Notes: generated by a model not told the origin, from the sequence alone. Shown: positions 27,018-36,867, numbered from the stretch's first letter. The stretch: 64,000 nucleotides of DNA from Niveibacterium sp. SC-1 (GCF_038235435.1 NZ_CP151275.1:2976001-3040000); one strand, 5' to 3'. Numbers and translations: made by a program.

Positions 27018-27574
27018 TTAACAGGTTGATGCAAAACCCCGTGAACGCCACCGGGATTGGAAGGTCATGGCCGGGATTCCCAAGAACGAGGAGTGGCGTG
27101 ATGCGCGGTCAGGTCGATCCCCTGGCGGGCAGGTTCCGCTACTTCTCGGCCGATTCGCGGGTGCCGGCCGATCATCCGCTGCGTGCGATCAAGCAGTTGG
27201 CCGATGCGGCGTTGCGGGAGATCTCGGCCGAACTCGATGGACTGTATGTGGCGATCGGGCGTCCGTCGATTGCGCCTGAGCGTCTGCTCAATGGGCAATT
27301 GCTCATGGCGCTGTATTCGGTGCGCTCGGACCGACAACTGTGCGAACAGCTCGACTACAACATCCTCTTCCGTTGGTTTCTGGACATGAACCTGGAAGAG
27401 GCGATGCTGGATCAATCGAACTTCAGTCGCCTGCGTGCGCGCCTGGTGGCGACCGACACCGCCAGGCGCTTCTTCGATGAGATGGCGCGCTTGGCGCGTG
27501 CGCGGCAGTTACTCAGTGCTGACCGCTTCATGGTCGATGGCACACCCATTGACGCGTGGGCCTCGTTCAGGAGT
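27018..27574 (+). mobile_element. Truncated IS5/IS1182-type insertion sequence (left end only)
   Basis: Begins with the same terminal sequence (TTAACAGGTTGATGCAAAA) as the intact element at 43292 and is closely similar until about 27574, where similarity stops abruptly inside the transposase gene. The right end is missing. It marks the outer edge of the NRPS operon. Confidence 0.88.
27101..27574 (+). pseudogene. Transposase N-terminal fragment
   Basis: About 158 residues of the transposase, beginning MRGQVDPLAGRF, are intact and nearly identical in layout to the full 365-residue copy at 43375. The first catalytic Asp (MVDGTPIDAW) is retained, but the second Asp and the Glu are gone. The frame runs on into unrelated sequence to a stop at 27601. 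It cannot be an active transposase. Confidence 0.9.
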
Positions 27575-27912
27575 GCGCCCCGGGTTTCACGGCGGCTCTG
27601 ACCTGCCCAGCTTCTTCGGGCAGGCGTTGATTCTTGGCATCTTCGCCACGCTCTGGGCCTGCCTCTTCGTCGAGCAGAACGTGAATCGCTCGGCCTTCGC
27701 TTTCGCGGCCCAACTGGTGACGATGTGGCCTGAGCTCGAGGAAGCCCCGCAAACCCAGCGGGTCGAGGCCCCGGCGCTCAGGCGTGACTGGCGCAGACGC
27801 TACTGAGCCTGCAAGGCTCTGCCACTTTGCGGCGTTCCGCGGGAAGGGACGCGGCAGAGGACCGGGCCCCCAACTTCCTTGCCCGCAACGGACGCGTAGC
27901 GCGTCCGCCCGT
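27575..27912. other. Interval after the IS break with a possible gene remnant
   Basis: The plus-strand frame up to the stop at 27806 reads as a plausible protein C-terminus with one hydrophobic stretch (FFGQALILGIFATLWACLFVEQ) followed by a charged tail ending RRDWRRRY. It has no start of its own and follows the transposase fragment in another frame, so it looks like the 3' end of a membrane-protein gene left by the deletion that removed the IS right end. 27807-27912 holds nothing recognisable; dmeF ends convergently at 27913. Confidence 0.35.
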
Positions 27913-28884
27913 TCAGCCCGCGACCAGTGCGTCCTGGCCCGTCAGCGCCTGCCCGCGGCGGTTGATCTCCACCGAGACGTGCACCAGCTCTTCGTGGATC
28001 GAGAGCCAAGTCCGCACGGTATCGGCGTCAAGTGATGTCTCGGTCACCAGACAGAGGATGCAGGCGTACTTGCCGGTGCCCACGCGCCAGACGTGCAGGT
28101 CCGCGATGTCGATCGCGATAGGCGCCGCCTCGATGACTTCGCGCACCTCCGCCACCACCGGCGCGTCCATCTCCGCATCGAGCAGCACGCGTCCGGAATC
28201 GCGCAGCAGGCGATAAGCCCACACACCGACCACGACGGCGCCCACGATACCCATCAGCGGATCGAGCCAGGCGGCCCCCCAGAGCATGCCGCCAGTCAGG
28301 GCGAGGATCGCGAGGACCGACGTCGCCGCGTCGGCGAGCACGTGCACATAGGCAGACTGCAGGTTCAGGTCGCCATGCCCATGATGCGCGTGATCGTGCC
28401 CATGATGGTGGGCGTGTCCGTGGTGTGCGCCCTTGAGGAGCCAGGCGCAGATGAGGTTCACCGCGAGTCCGATTGCAGCGACCACGATGGCCTGCCCGTA
28501 GCGGATCGGTGCGGGTGAAGCGAGGCGCAGCGCGGATTCGTACAGCATGAAGAGCGCGATCAGTCCGAGGAGCAAGGCGCTGGTGTAGCTGCCAAGAATC
28601 TCGATCTTCCAGGTGCCGAAGGCGAAACGCGTGTCGCTCGCGAGCTTGCGCGCCGAAGCGTAGGCGAAGGCCGCAAGACCCAGCGCCAGCACGTGCGAAC
28701 TCATGTGCCAGCCGTCGGCGAGCAAGGCCATCGAATTGAAGACCCAGCCGCCGAAGATCTCGGCCACCATCATGAAGGCCGTGAGCGCGATGGCCAGCCG
28801 TGTGTTGCGTTCGGCCAGCGGATTGCCTTCGTCGAAGGCATGCGAATGGCGCCAGCGTTCGGCGCCTGGGGAACTCGACGGCAT
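27913..28884 (-). CDS. dmeF: DmeF-like Co/Ni efflux transporter (CDF family)
   Basis: A 323-residue inner-membrane exporter. The N-terminal signature HSHAFDEGNPLAERNTR is characteristic of DmeF. Segment 2 carries the DGWHMSSH metal site and segment 5 HVLAD (HxxxD). A His-rich cytosolic loop (HHGHAHHHGHDHAHHGHG) joins segments 4 and 5. The C-terminal domain contains DIADLHVWRVGTGKYACI. ATG 28884 was chosen (GGAGA upstream); ATG 28908 is an alternative. It is divergent from an RcnR-type regulator across a palindromic operator, so nickel or cobalt induction is expected. Confidence 0.92.
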   Translation of the reverse strand: MPSSSPGAERWRHSHAFDEGNPLAERNTRLAIALTAFMMVAEIFGGWVFNSMALLADGWHMSSHVLALGLAAFAYASARKLASDTRFAFGTWKIEILGSYTSALLLGLIALFMLYESALRLASPAPIRYGQAIVVAAIGLAVNLICAWLLKGAHHGHAHHHGHDHAHHGHGDLNLQSAYVHVLADAATSVLAILALTGGMLWGAAWLDPLMGIVGAVVVGVWAYRLLRDSGRVLLDAEMDAPVVAEVREVIEAAPIAIDIADLHVWRVGTGKYACILCLVTETSLDADTVRTWLSIHEELVHVSVEINRRGQALTGQDALVAG

Positions 28885-28911
28885 CGGAATCACATCTCCA
28901 CGGAACATTCC

Positions 28912-28932
28912 ATATACTATACCCCAGTATAT
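28912..28932. promoter_or_regulatory. Palindromic operator between dmeF and its regulator
   Basis: ATATACT (28912-28918) and AGTATAT (28926-28932) are perfect inverted arms around a 7-base centre containing a C4 tract (ATACCCC). This is the RcnR/DmeR type of site: TACT and AGTA half sites flanking a G/C tract. It overlaps the likely promoters in both directions, which suggests repression of dmeF and autoregulation. Confidence 0.82.
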
Positions 28933-28948
28933 ATCCCGAGCCTTGGCC

Positions 28949-29224
28949 ATGCCCCATACCGTCAAGAACAAGAAGGCCCTTCTGACCCGCGTGCGGCGCA
29001 TCAAAGGTCAGGCCGAAGCACTGGAAACCGCGCTCAACGAGGAGCGCGACTGCTCGGCCGTGCTGCAGCAGATCGCGGCCATCCGCGGCGCGGTTTCCGG
29101 GCTCATGCTGGAGGTACTGGAAGGTCATGTGCGCGAACACCTGATGGACCCGGCAGCCAGTGCGACCGAGCGCGCGGAGGACATGGACCAGCTGCTCTCG
29201 GTCCTGCGCTCCTACATGAAGTAG
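28949..29224 (+). CDS. dmeR: RcnR/FrmR (CsoR-family) nickel/cobalt-responsive repressor, DmeR-like
   Basis: A 91-residue all-helical repressor. The four metal ligands of RcnR are all present at the expected positions: His3, Cys35, His60 and His64. The helix motif RVRRIKGQAEALE and VLQQIAAIRGAV are family marks. ATG 28949 sets His3, which decides the start: any earlier start would bury this ligand. Ligand set and divergent dmeF indicate Ni(II)/Co(II) sensing rather than Cu (CsoR) or formaldehyde (FrmR, which lacks His64). Confidence 0.92.
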   Translation: MPHTVKNKKALLTRVRRIKGQAEALETALNEERDCSAVLQQIAAIRGAVSGLMLEVLEGHVREHLMDPAASATERAEDMDQLLSVLRSYMK

Positions 29225-29321
29225 GCGCCCCAACCTTCTCACGTCCTCCCCTCGCAATCCCTGTCAGGCACGCGGGAATGGGCGGGCGCACAATGCGCGC
29301 CTCCTCTCCCGGACGCACATC

Positions 29322-30209
29322 ATGAACATTCCTCGCAGACCCTTCGGCAACAGCGGCCTTACGGTCTCCGCGCTCGGCTTCGGTGCCGGCCAGATCGGCG
29401 ACGAGGCGCTGCCGGAAGACCAGGTCGGGCAGCTGCTCAACCGCGCGCTCGACCTGGGCATCAACCTCTTGGACACGGCGCGCGGCTACGGCGTCTCCGA
29501 GGCGCGCATCGGCCGCCACCTCGCACACCGCCGCGGCGAGTTCGTGCTCTCCACCAAGGTGGGCTACGGCATCCCGGGCTACGCGGACTGGACCTACGAG
29601 TGCATTCTGGCCGGCATCGACACCGCACTCGGCCTGATGCGCACCGATGTCATCGACATCGTGCACCTGCACTCCTGCCCCCTGCAGGTATTGCAACAGG
29701 GCGCTGTCATCGACGCACTCGATCGCGCACGCGAGGCGGGCAAGATCCGTGTCGCCGCCTACTCGGGCGAGAACGCCGAACTCGAATGGGCAGCCACAAG
29801 TGGCCGCTTCGGCAGCCTGCAGTGCTCGATGAACCTGTGTGACCAGCGCGCCTTGCGCGGGCCGATCGCCCAGGCTTCGGCACGCGACATCGGCGTGATC
29901 GCCAAACGCGCCGTGGCCAACGCACCCTGGCGCTTTGACGAACGCCCTCACGGCCACTACTGCGAGGAGTACTGGCATCGCTGGAAGACCCTGGCGATCG
30001 ATCCGCAGGGCCTGGACTGGCAGGAGCTGGCGATCCGCTACAGCGCCTTCGCGCCGGGGGTGGGCAGCGCCATCATCGGCACCACGTCGGCGACGCACCT
30101 TGAGCGCAACATCGGCTACGTGGCGCGCGGCCCGTTGGACGATGCCCTGCGCGACGAGATCGACGCGGCCTTCCAGCGCCACGACCAGAACTGGACCGGC
30201 CAACTCTGA
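29322..30209 (+). CDS. Aldo/keto reductase
   Basis: A 295-residue TIM-barrel NADPH oxidoreductase. The catalytic tetrad is visible as Asp51, Tyr56, Lys79 and His117 (LLDTARGYG, STKVG, VHLHSC). The C-terminal part carries GSAIIGTTSATHLERNI, the cofactor phosphate-binding loop. Length is near the usual 300. Its neighbours (metal regulator, diguanylate cyclase) do not tell the substrate. Confidence 0.92.
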   Translation: MNIPRRPFGNSGLTVSALGFGAGQIGDEALPEDQVGQLLNRALDLGINLLDTARGYGVSEARIGRHLAHRRGEFVLSTKVGYGIPGYADWTYECILAGIDTALGLMRTDVIDIVHLHSCPLQVLQQGAVIDALDRAREAGKIRVAAYSGENAELEWAATSGRFGSLQCSMNLCDQRALRGPIAQASARDIGVIAKRAVANAPWRFDERPHGHYCEEYWHRWKTLAIDPQGLDWQELAIRYSAFAPGVGSAIIGTTSATHLERNIGYVARGPLDDALRDEIDAAFQRHDQNWTGQL

Positions 30210-30338
30210 ACCCGATCCTGGACCCGCCGGGCGCGGCACGAGGGCAACGCGGCGCGTTCTTGAAATCAGGTTACAGCGCGCGGGTTAAGTGGCCGCCGGA
30301 CTATATTGAGTCTGGATCATCGTTCTGGGCGGCCCTCG

Positions 30339-32066
30339 ATGACGGCGGAGCAAGGCGATCCAGCCAAGAAGAATGAGAACGGACCCCGCCGCCGATCGCT
30401 GCGGGAACTGGCCTTCCGCTGGCCGCGCACGACGGCCGCGATCTGCTTCGCGACACTCGCGCTCATCTTCGTTGTCCTGACCGCCCGCGAGGCCTTCCAG
30501 CTTCACGATCTGGCGGTGGACCGGCGACACCGTGAGCTTGAATACCGGGCGCTGGTCATCCAGGACAACCTGACGGCCGGCCTGCGGACGCTCTCGTTCA
30601 TGCGGGCTACCGCCGAGCACTTCCTGGAACGGCGCCCCTCGGATGCGGAATTTGCCGCCCAGCCCGCCCTGCAGGACGCCTCGCGGCTGCGCGAACAACG
30701 GACCTGGTCGATCGAGGTCGAGCGGAACAGCCCGCCGATACAGGGCGTGCAGTCCGAAGTACTCGCCGGCCTACCCGGATTCCAGCGCAGGGAGGACAGT
30801 TTTCCTGCCGACCTGCTGCTCGGTGCGCTGATGAGCCGCGCGCTCGGGCAGAGCGTGGCGGAGCATCCCTTTGCCGCGCGCATGGTCTTCGTTTCCAGCA
30901 ACGGCTTCTTCGTCTCCTACCCGATGGTGCCGGACGAGCGGATCGAAGAACTCCTGAAGATCGCCGCCTTCCGCCCCTACTTCCAGGGCGCGCTCCGGCG
31001 GGTCGCGGGGGCAAACCCCTATGTGCTCCCGAGCAGCCCCATGCGCGAAGCGCAAGTCGGACGACAGGTCCTGGCCTTCTCCACGCCGGTGCGCGTGCAT
31101 GGCACCTTCCGCGGCGCCATGGTCCTGATCGCCCACAAGGTCTATCTGGATCGCCTGCTGCAGTCCGCCTCGGTGTCCAGCCGCGGCGCCCTGCTGCTGA
31201 ACAAGCGCGGCGAAGTGATCGCAGCGCGCGACAGCGACTCGCCCGTAGATGCAGGCACCTTTTCGATCCTCTACCCGATCGCCCGCTCCGGCCCCTCGCA
31301 ACCCCAGTACGGGGCGCTCACCTGGCCGGACCACGGCAAGATCCTCTACCGCTGGGTCAACGAGGACTGGCTGCTCGCACAACCCGTCTCCTACTGGGAG
31401 CTCTACGGTCCGACCCTGCTGCGCCTCACGCCGCTGGCCATCACCCTTCTGGTGGTCGGCGCCGTCCTGTTCCTCACCACCTTCCGCCTAGCCATGCTGC
31501 TCATGCGCCACCAGATCGAGGCGCAGGCCCAATCGCGCGAGCTCGCGTTCAGGGATCCGCTGACCGGGCTGGGCAATCGCCGCTTCCTGCATGAGCACTT
31601 CAGCCAGCTCGCCGAGGATTGCCAGCGCAGGAATCTCCCGCTAGCGCTCGCGGTATTCGACGTCGACCACTTCAAGCGCATCAACGACGCCTGGGGCCAC
31701 GCCAGCGGCGACGCCGTGCTCAAGACGCTGGCGAACACCGCGCTGCGTGTGGTGCGTACCTCCGACGCTGTGGTGCGCCTCGGTGGTGAGGAGTTCGCCC
31801 TGCTCCTGCCCGGCGCGACCGCCGAACAGGCCCTGGCAAGTGCCGAGCGCCTGCGGATCGCGCTCGCGGCGGCACGGTGTGCACCCGTTGGCAAGGACGG
31901 TTCGCGATTGACCCAGGCCGAACCCCTCCGCTTCACCGCCTCCTTCGGCGTCGCCGAGGCACAGGCGGACCGGAGCTTCGACCTGGACGCGCTCATGGCG
32001 ATCGCCGATGAACGCCTCTACCGCGCCAAGCAGCGCGGACGTAACTGCGTGGTGGATCACACCTGA
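30339..32066 (+). CDS. Membrane-anchored diguanylate cyclase (GGDEF)
   Basis: A 575-residue protein from ATG 30339 (TTG 30306 is a longer alternative). TM1 about 30-50, periplasmic CHASE/Cache-like sensor about 55-345, TM2 about 355-378, GGDEF domain from about 400 to the end. Active site GGEEF at 482-486; an inhibitory I-site R-T-S-D at 473-476 lies exactly five residues before it, so product feedback inhibition is expected. It makes c-di-GMP and, with the YcgR-like receptor at the start of the window, supports a c-di-GMP motility pathway in the organism. Signal unknown. Confidence 0.94.
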   Translation: MTAEQGDPAKKNENGPRRRSLRELAFRWPRTTAAICFATLALIFVVLTAREAFQLHDLAVDRRHRELEYRALVIQDNLTAGLRTLSFMRATAEHFLERRPSDAEFAAQPALQDASRLREQRTWSIEVERNSPPIQGVQSEVLAGLPGFQRREDSFPADLLLGALMSRALGQSVAEHPFAARMVFVSSNGFFVSYPMVPDERIEELLKIAAFRPYFQGALRRVAGANPYVLPSSPMREAQVGRQVLAFSTPVRVHGTFRGAMVLIAHKVYLDRLLQSASVSSRGALLLNKRGEVIAARDSDSPVDAGTFSILYPIARSGPSQPQYGALTWPDHGKILYRWVNEDWLLAQPVSYWELYGPTLLRLTPLAITLLVVGAVLFLTTFRLAMLLMRHQIEAQAQSRELAFRDPLTGLGNRRFLHEHFSQLAEDCQRRNLPLALAVFDVDHFKRINDAWGHASGDAVLKTLANTALRVVRTSDAVVRLGGEEFALLLPGATAEQALASAERLRIALAAARCAPVGKDGSRLTQAEPLRFTASFGVAEAQADRSFDLDALMAIADERLYRAKQRGRNCVVDHT

Positions 32067-32254
32067 ACGATCACGCCCGGGCAGGCGCGGCGCACCTGCC
32101 GCCCGCCATCTCGCTGCGCCAGCGTGACGCGCTTGTCGGCACACACCATGCGCGCTTGCGCCACGCTCCGGCGGCAACCTAAGCTGCCTGCGCGCCAGCC
32201 GGCCCCATTCCCCGCCAAGCCCGGACCGCGCCCCACCCCACCAGGAGCGAACTC

Positions 32255-32746
32255 ATGACGTGGAAAGTGAAGAACCCTTCGTCCTCAATGATCGAGATGG
32301 CCTGCGACCTGTTCAACAGGACCAAGGCGTCCGATCTCCCCGCGCCCAGCGGCATGTGGGGCCTGGACGCCGCGGTCTGGAAGGCCCTGATCGATCTCAC
32401 CTACACCAACTGCAAGGCGCTGGGCATCCCGACCACAAACGGAGGCCTCAAGGGAATGTGCATCTGGGGCTCGGTCGTCACCGCCAAGTTCTATGTGCAC
32501 AAGTTCGCCTACATCAACTCGCGCGTCATCCGCGTCGAGGGCGTCGGCGATCACTACTTCGTGTCGGTCAAGGGCGCGACGCAGGCAGGCATCTGCGACG
32601 TCACCTGCAACCAGTTTGGGGCGCCGGATTTCATTGCCGGCTCCCTCACAGATGTGAAGGGTCAGGCCCAGAAAGTACAGGCCGGCGGCGGGAGCCTGTA
32701 CGGGGCCTACGCGCTGGGCGCGGGCTCGGATGTCTTCGTGCTCTGA
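32255..32746 (+). CDS. Uncharacterised 163-residue protein
   Basis: Not recognised. ATG 32255 follows a good ribosome binding site (CAGGAGCGAACTC), so the gene is probably real. It has no signal peptide and no strong membrane segment. Three cysteines (NCKALG, MCIWG, ICDVTC region) and the patterned middle KFYVHKFAYINSRVIRVEGVGDHYFVSVKG suggest a small beta-rich enzyme-like or capsule-type fold. The C-terminus is Gly-rich (QAGGGSLYGAYALGAGS). It stands alone between the diguanylate cyclase and the sugar operon. Confidence 0.65.
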   Translation: MTWKVKNPSSSMIEMACDLFNRTKASDLPAPSGMWGLDAAVWKALIDLTYTNCKALGIPTTNGGLKGMCIWGSVVTAKFYVHKFAYINSRVIRVEGVGDHYFVSVKGATQAGICDVTCNQFGAPDFIAGSLTDVKGQAQKVQAGGGSLYGAYALGAGSDVFVL

Positions 32747-33111
32747 GGACGGGGCCCCCTTGCGGCAGCCCACCTCGGTCGGGGCGCAAAAAAACCCGGG
32801 CTGCCCTGCGCCTCTTCGAGCATCCGCCAGCAAGCACTGCGGATCGCTCCGACCCCGGCATGTTGCTCCAGTGAGTGCCGGCTCGCCCGCACCTGGCCGA
32901 TGTCCCGCTGCATCGCGGCTCCCGCTCGTGCCGGAGTGCGCCTAGTCCTGAACAAACCCTGCGCGTCCAGGCGGCCGGCTTCGTCCGGCCGCATCACCCC
33001 AATCCAGCGCCTTCCGACCGCCCTGCGGGCAAACCTCTCCAGCCAATCGATTACTTTCACCTGATTTTGGTCTAAGTTAGGCCTTGCCCAACCAAAGTTG
33101 GCACGCCTAGG
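32747..33111. other. Intergenic region upstream of the sugar operon
   Basis: About 365 bases. No convincing ORF. The last 50 bases, before the ROK gene, are AT-richer and hold a small inverted repeat CCAAC-CAAA-GTTGG (33088-33101), close to the ATG at 33112, which could be a repressor site for the ROK regulator. This is a weak call. Confidence 0.3.
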
Positions 33112-34365
33112 ATGATCGAAGAACCTGCTGCAAAGACGGCGGGCACTGGAGGAGACGAAACCGTGGTTCGCTGGGACGATCTGTCGCCGGCCGAGCTGAC
33201 TGTGCTCGAGACCATTTTCTGGTCCGCGGGCGTGTCACGCGCGGAGCTGGCGCAACTGACCGATTTTTCGCGCAGCAAGGCCAATGCGGCCGTCGCTGCG
33301 CTGATCGAGCGCGGCATGCTCGACGAGACGGGACCGCAGGTTTCGTCTGGCGGGCGCCGGCCCGAAACCCTGCTGCTCTCACGCAACCTCGGGGTGCTGG
33401 CGGCCATCGATCTGGGCGCGACGAGCCTGGACGTGGCGCTGATGACGCCCGACCTCACGGTGCTCGCCCATCATTCCGAGCCGGCGGACGTCGGCTCGGG
33501 GCCGGGCGTCATCCTCTCGCGGGTCCGCGAGGTGCTGCGCGAGTTGCGCGCCCGCTGCAACATCCGCCGCGAAGAGATCTTCGCGATCGGGATGGGCGCG
33601 CCCGGCCCGGTGGAATTCGGCAGCGCCCTCCTGGTGGCGCCGCCGATCATGCCTGGCTGGGAAGGTTTCTCGATCCGCGAGTACCTGCGCGAGGAGTACG
33701 CCGCGCCCGCCTACATCGACAACGATGTGAACGTCATGGCGATGGGCGAACTCTGGCGCACCCATCGGCAGGTACCCAACTTCATTGTCGTGAAGATCGG
33801 CACCGGGATCGGTTGCGGCATCGTCTGCAACGGGATGATCTATCGCGGCGCCGACGGTTCGGCCGGCGACGTCGGCCATATCTGCGTGGATCCCAACGGC
33901 CAGCGCTGCCACTGCGGCAACCAGGGCTGCGTGGAAGTCATGGCCGCGGGCCCTGCCATCGCCCGCATGGGCACCGAGGCCGCGCAGGCGGGCCAGAGCC
34001 AGATGCTCGCCGACGTGCTCGCCGACAAGGGCGTGATCACCCCGGAGGAAGTCGGCCAGGCGAGCCGCTCGGGCGACAACGCGGCCAACGCGATCATCAA
34101 GCTCGCCGGCACCCTGATCGGCCAGATGCTCGCCTCGGCGGTCAACTTCTTCAATCCCTCGCAGGTGTTCATCTGCGGCGGCATCTCGCGGATCGGCCCG
34201 CTCTTCCTCGCGGCGATCCGCCAGAGCGTCTATCACCGCTCGCTCGCACTCTCCACGCGGCATCTGGAGATCCAGTACGCACCGCTGGGTGAACGCGCCG
34301 GCATCATCGGCGCGGGCGCGCTGGCCCTGCACGAAACCCTGCGCAACCGCGGGAGGCTTCCATGA
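33112..34365 (+). CDS. ROK family transcriptional regulator of the sugar operon
   Basis: A 417-residue protein. Winged helix-turn-helix about 20-85 (LSPAELTVLETIFWSAGVSRAELAQLTDFSRSKANAAV region), then a ROK sugar-binding/kinase-like domain with AAIDLGATSLDVALM, the catalytic-type DND (YIDNDVN), GTGIGCGIV and the zinc motif CHCGNQGCVEV. It is expected to repress the operon until the sugar or sugar-phosphate binds. It is the first gene of the operon and its stop overlaps the ABC ATPase start (ATGA), so it is co-expressed and probably autoregulated. Confidence 0.92.
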   Translation: MIEEPAAKTAGTGGDETVVRWDDLSPAELTVLETIFWSAGVSRAELAQLTDFSRSKANAAVAALIERGMLDETGPQVSSGGRRPETLLLSRNLGVLAAIDLGATSLDVALMTPDLTVLAHHSEPADVGSGPGVILSRVREVLRELRARCNIRREEIFAIGMGAPGPVEFGSALLVAPPIMPGWEGFSIREYLREEYAAPAYIDNDVNVMAMGELWRTHRQVPNFIVVKIGTGIGCGIVCNGMIYRGADGSAGDVGHICVDPNGQRCHCGNQGCVEVMAAGPAIARMGTEAAQAGQSQMLADVLADKGVITPEEVGQASRSGDNAANAIIKLAGTLIGQMLASAVNFFNPSQVFICGGISRIGPLFLAAIRQSVYHRSLALSTRHLEIQYAPLGERAGIIGAGALALHETLRNRGRLP

Positions 34366-35849
34366 GTCTGGCCGTCGAATTCCGCGGTATCAGCAAGAAC
34401 TTCGGCCCGGTGCGCGTGCTGCACGACGTGAGCTTCGAGCTGCGTCCCGGCCTGGTGGTCGGCCTGCTGGGCGAGAACGGCGCGGGCAAATCCACGCTGA
34501 TGAAGATCCTCTCCGGCTACGAGCAGGCCACCGAGGGCGGCATCACGATCAACGGTGCGGCGCAGAACTTCGGCAACTCGCGTGATGCCGAGCGCGAAGG
34601 CGTGGTCCTGATCCACCAGGAATTCAACCTCGCCGAAGACCTGACCATCGCGCAGAACATCTTCCTCGGCCATGAACGCTCACGCGGCCTGCTGCTCGAC
34701 GACCGGACGATGAACGCGGCCGCGCAGGACGTGCTCGGCAAGGTGGGGCTGCAAGTACTGGCTACGACCAAGGTGCGCCAGCTCATCGTGGCCGAGAAGC
34801 AATTGGTCGAAATCGCCAAGGCGCTCTCGCGCAAAGCGCGCCTCCTGGTGATGGACGAACCCACTGCCACGCTCACACCCAGCGAGACTGAGCGGCTTTT
34901 CTCGCTCATCGCCCAGCTCAAGGCGCAGGGCGTGACCGTAGTCTACATCTCGCACAAGCTCGACGAGGTCGAGCAGATCACCGACGAAGTGATCGTGATG
35001 CGCGACGGCCGCTTCATCACGCGCGCCGCCACCGCGAGCCTGAGCCGCCAGCAGATGGCCAACCTCATGGTGGGCCGCGACATCTCCGACATGTTCCCCG
35101 ACAAGGAGCCACCGACCGAGAACGTCGCGCCCCTGCTCGAAGTACGCCATGCGAGCGTGCCGGGCTGGGCGGAGGATGTGAGCTTCACCGTGCGGCCGGG
35201 CGAGATCCTCGGTTTCGCGGGCCTGGTCGGCGCGGGTCGCACCGAGCTCTTCGAAGGCCTGCTCGGGCTACGCCCCCGCACGGCCGGCGAGATCCTGCTC
35301 GAAGGCCGCGCGATCCAGATCCGCAAGCCGCGGCAGGCAGTGGAGCAAGGCATCGCCTACCTCTCGGAAGACCGCAAGGGCAAGGGCCTGCACACCCAGC
35401 TCGGCCTGCGCGAGAACCTCACCCTGGTGGCGCTGGAGCGCTATGCGCATCCCCTGCTCGACCCACGTGCAGAGCGTGCCGCCTTGAAGGAGAAGGTCAC
35501 CGAGTTCGGCATCCGCACCGGCAGTCTTGCCAACCGCGCCTCTTCGCTGTCGGGTGGCAACCAGCAGAAGCTCGCGCTCGCCAAGTTCCTGCATCCCGCG
35601 CCGAAGGTCGTGGTGCTGGACGAGCCGACGCGCGGCGTGGATGTCGGCGCCAAACGCGACATCTATTTCCTGATCCAGCGCCTGGCCCGCGAGGGCCACG
35701 GCGTGATCGTCATCTCCTCGGAACTGATCGAACTGATCGGGCTGTGCCACCGCGTGGTGGTGATGCGCGCTGGCCGCATCCAGGGGACCTTGAACGCAGA
35801 CCAATTGACTGAAGAGGAGCTGATCGCTCATGCAACCGGCACTCATTGA
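34362..35849 (+). CDS. Sugar ABC transporter ATP-binding protein (RbsA/XylG type, two ATPase domains)
   Basis: A 495-residue tandem ATPase. Domain 1: Walker [10 protein letters not shown], Walker [10 protein letters not shown], with a degenerate signature (VAEKQ). Domain 2: degenerate Walker A region ([10 protein letters not shown]), a normal signature LSGGNQQK and Walker [13 protein letters not shown]. This asymmetry is usual for CUT2 importers of ribose, xylose, galactose or inositol. ATG 34362 overlaps the regulator stop; the permease start overlaps its end by 20 bases. Confidence 0.95.
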   Translation: MSLAVEFRGISKNFGPVRVLHDVSFELRPGLVVGLLGENGAGKSTLMKILSGYEQATEGGITINGAAQNFGNSRDAEREGVVLIHQEFNLAEDLTIAQNIFLGHERSRGLLLDDRTMNAAAQDVLGKVGLQVLATTKVRQLIVAEKQLVEIAKALSRKARLLVMDEPTATLTPSETERLFSLIAQLKAQGVTVVYISHKLDEVEQITDEVIVMRDGRFITRAATASLSRQQMANLMVGRDISDMFPDKEPPTENVAPLLEVRHASVPGWAEDVSFTVRPGEILGFAGLVGAGRTELFEGLLGLRPRTAGEILLEGRAIQIRKPRQAVEQGIAYLSEDRKGKGLHTQLGLRENLTLVALERYAHPLLDPRAERAALKEKVTEFGIRTGSLANRASSLSGGNQQKLALAKFLHPAPKVVVLDEPTRGVDVGAKRDIYFLIQRLAREGHGVIVISSELIELIGLCHRVVVMRAGRIQGTLNADQLTEEELIAHATGTH

Positions 35850-36867
35850 GGCGGACACCAAGATGAACACCGAGGCGGGCAACACGGTCACCACGCAGGA
35901 AAGCACGCGCGACTGGGTGCGCCGCCTGCACGGCATCGGCCCCATCGCCGGACTGGTGTTGCTGTGCATCGGCGGCACGCTGCTCAACGGCGACTTCGCC
36001 ACGGTCGACAACATCCTCAACGTGCTCACCCGCACCGCCTTCATCGGGATCATCGCGGTGGGCATGAGCTTCGTGATCATCTCGGGCGGCATCGACCTTT
36101 CGGTGGGCTCCATGGCCGCGCTGATCGCCGGCGCAATGATCCTGATGATGAACGCCATCGCCGAAAGCGTGACTTCGCCCGTGCTCGTGGTGCTGCTGGG
36201 CATCGGCTTCGCACTGCTGCTCGGCGCGCTCTTCGGCCTCGCCCACGGGCTCCTGATCACCAAGGGGCGGATCGAGCCCTTCATCGTCACCCTGGGCACG
36301 CTGGGCATCTTCCGCGCCTACCTCACCTACTTCGCCAACGGCGGCGCCATCACGCTGGATGGCACGCTCTCCGAGATCTACAGCCCGGTGTACTACGCCA
36401 GCATCCTCGGCGTGCCGATCCCGATCTGGGTCTTCCTGGTCGTGGCACTTCTGGGTGGGCTGATCCTCAATCGCACCCGCTACGGCCGCTATGTGCAGGC
36501 GATCGGCTCGAACGAACAGGTGGCGCGCTACGCCGCGGTGGACGTGGATCGCATCAAGATCCTCACCTACATGCTGCTGGGCATCTGCGTGGGCATCGCC
36601 ACCGTGCTCTATGTGCCACGCCTGGGCTCGGCCTCGCCTACCACGGGCCTCCTCTGGGAGCTGGAAGCCATCGCCGCGGTGATCGTCGGTGGCACCGCGC
36701 TCAAGGGTGGCGAAGGGCGCATCGCGGGCACGGTGATCGGCGCCATCCTGCTCTCGGTGATCGGCAACATCCTCAACCTCACCAGCATCATCAGCGTGTA
36801 TCTGAATGCTGCCGTGCAGGGCATCGTCATCATCATCGTCGCCTTCCTGCAGCGCAGCCGGCGATGA
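35830..36867 (+). CDS. Sugar ABC transporter permease (RbsC-like)
   Basis: A 345-residue inner-membrane permease with about nine to ten segments of the BPD_transp_2 family; marks are [40 protein letters not shown] and the EAA-like loop [20 protein letters not shown] 35830 overlaps the ATPase gene by 20 bases and has GAGGAG upstream. An ATG at 35863 would give a shorter N-terminus. It forms a homodimer pore with the tandem ATPase. Confidence 0.95.
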   Translation: MQPALIEADTKMNTEAGNTVTTQESTRDWVRRLHGIGPIAGLVLLCIGGTLLNGDFATVDNILNVLTRTAFIGIIAVGMSFVIISGGIDLSVGSMAALIAGAMILMMNAIAESVTSPVLVVLLGIGFALLLGALFGLAHGLLITKGRIEPFIVTLGTLGIFRAYLTYFANGGAITLDGTLSEIYSPVYYASILGVPIPIWVFLVVALLGGLILNRTRYGRYVQAIGSNEQVARYAAVDVDRIKILTYMLLGICVGIATVLYVPRLGSASPTTGLLWELEAIAAVIVGGTALKGGEGRIAGTVIGAILLSVIGNILNLTSIISVYLNAAVQGIVIIIVAFLQRSRR

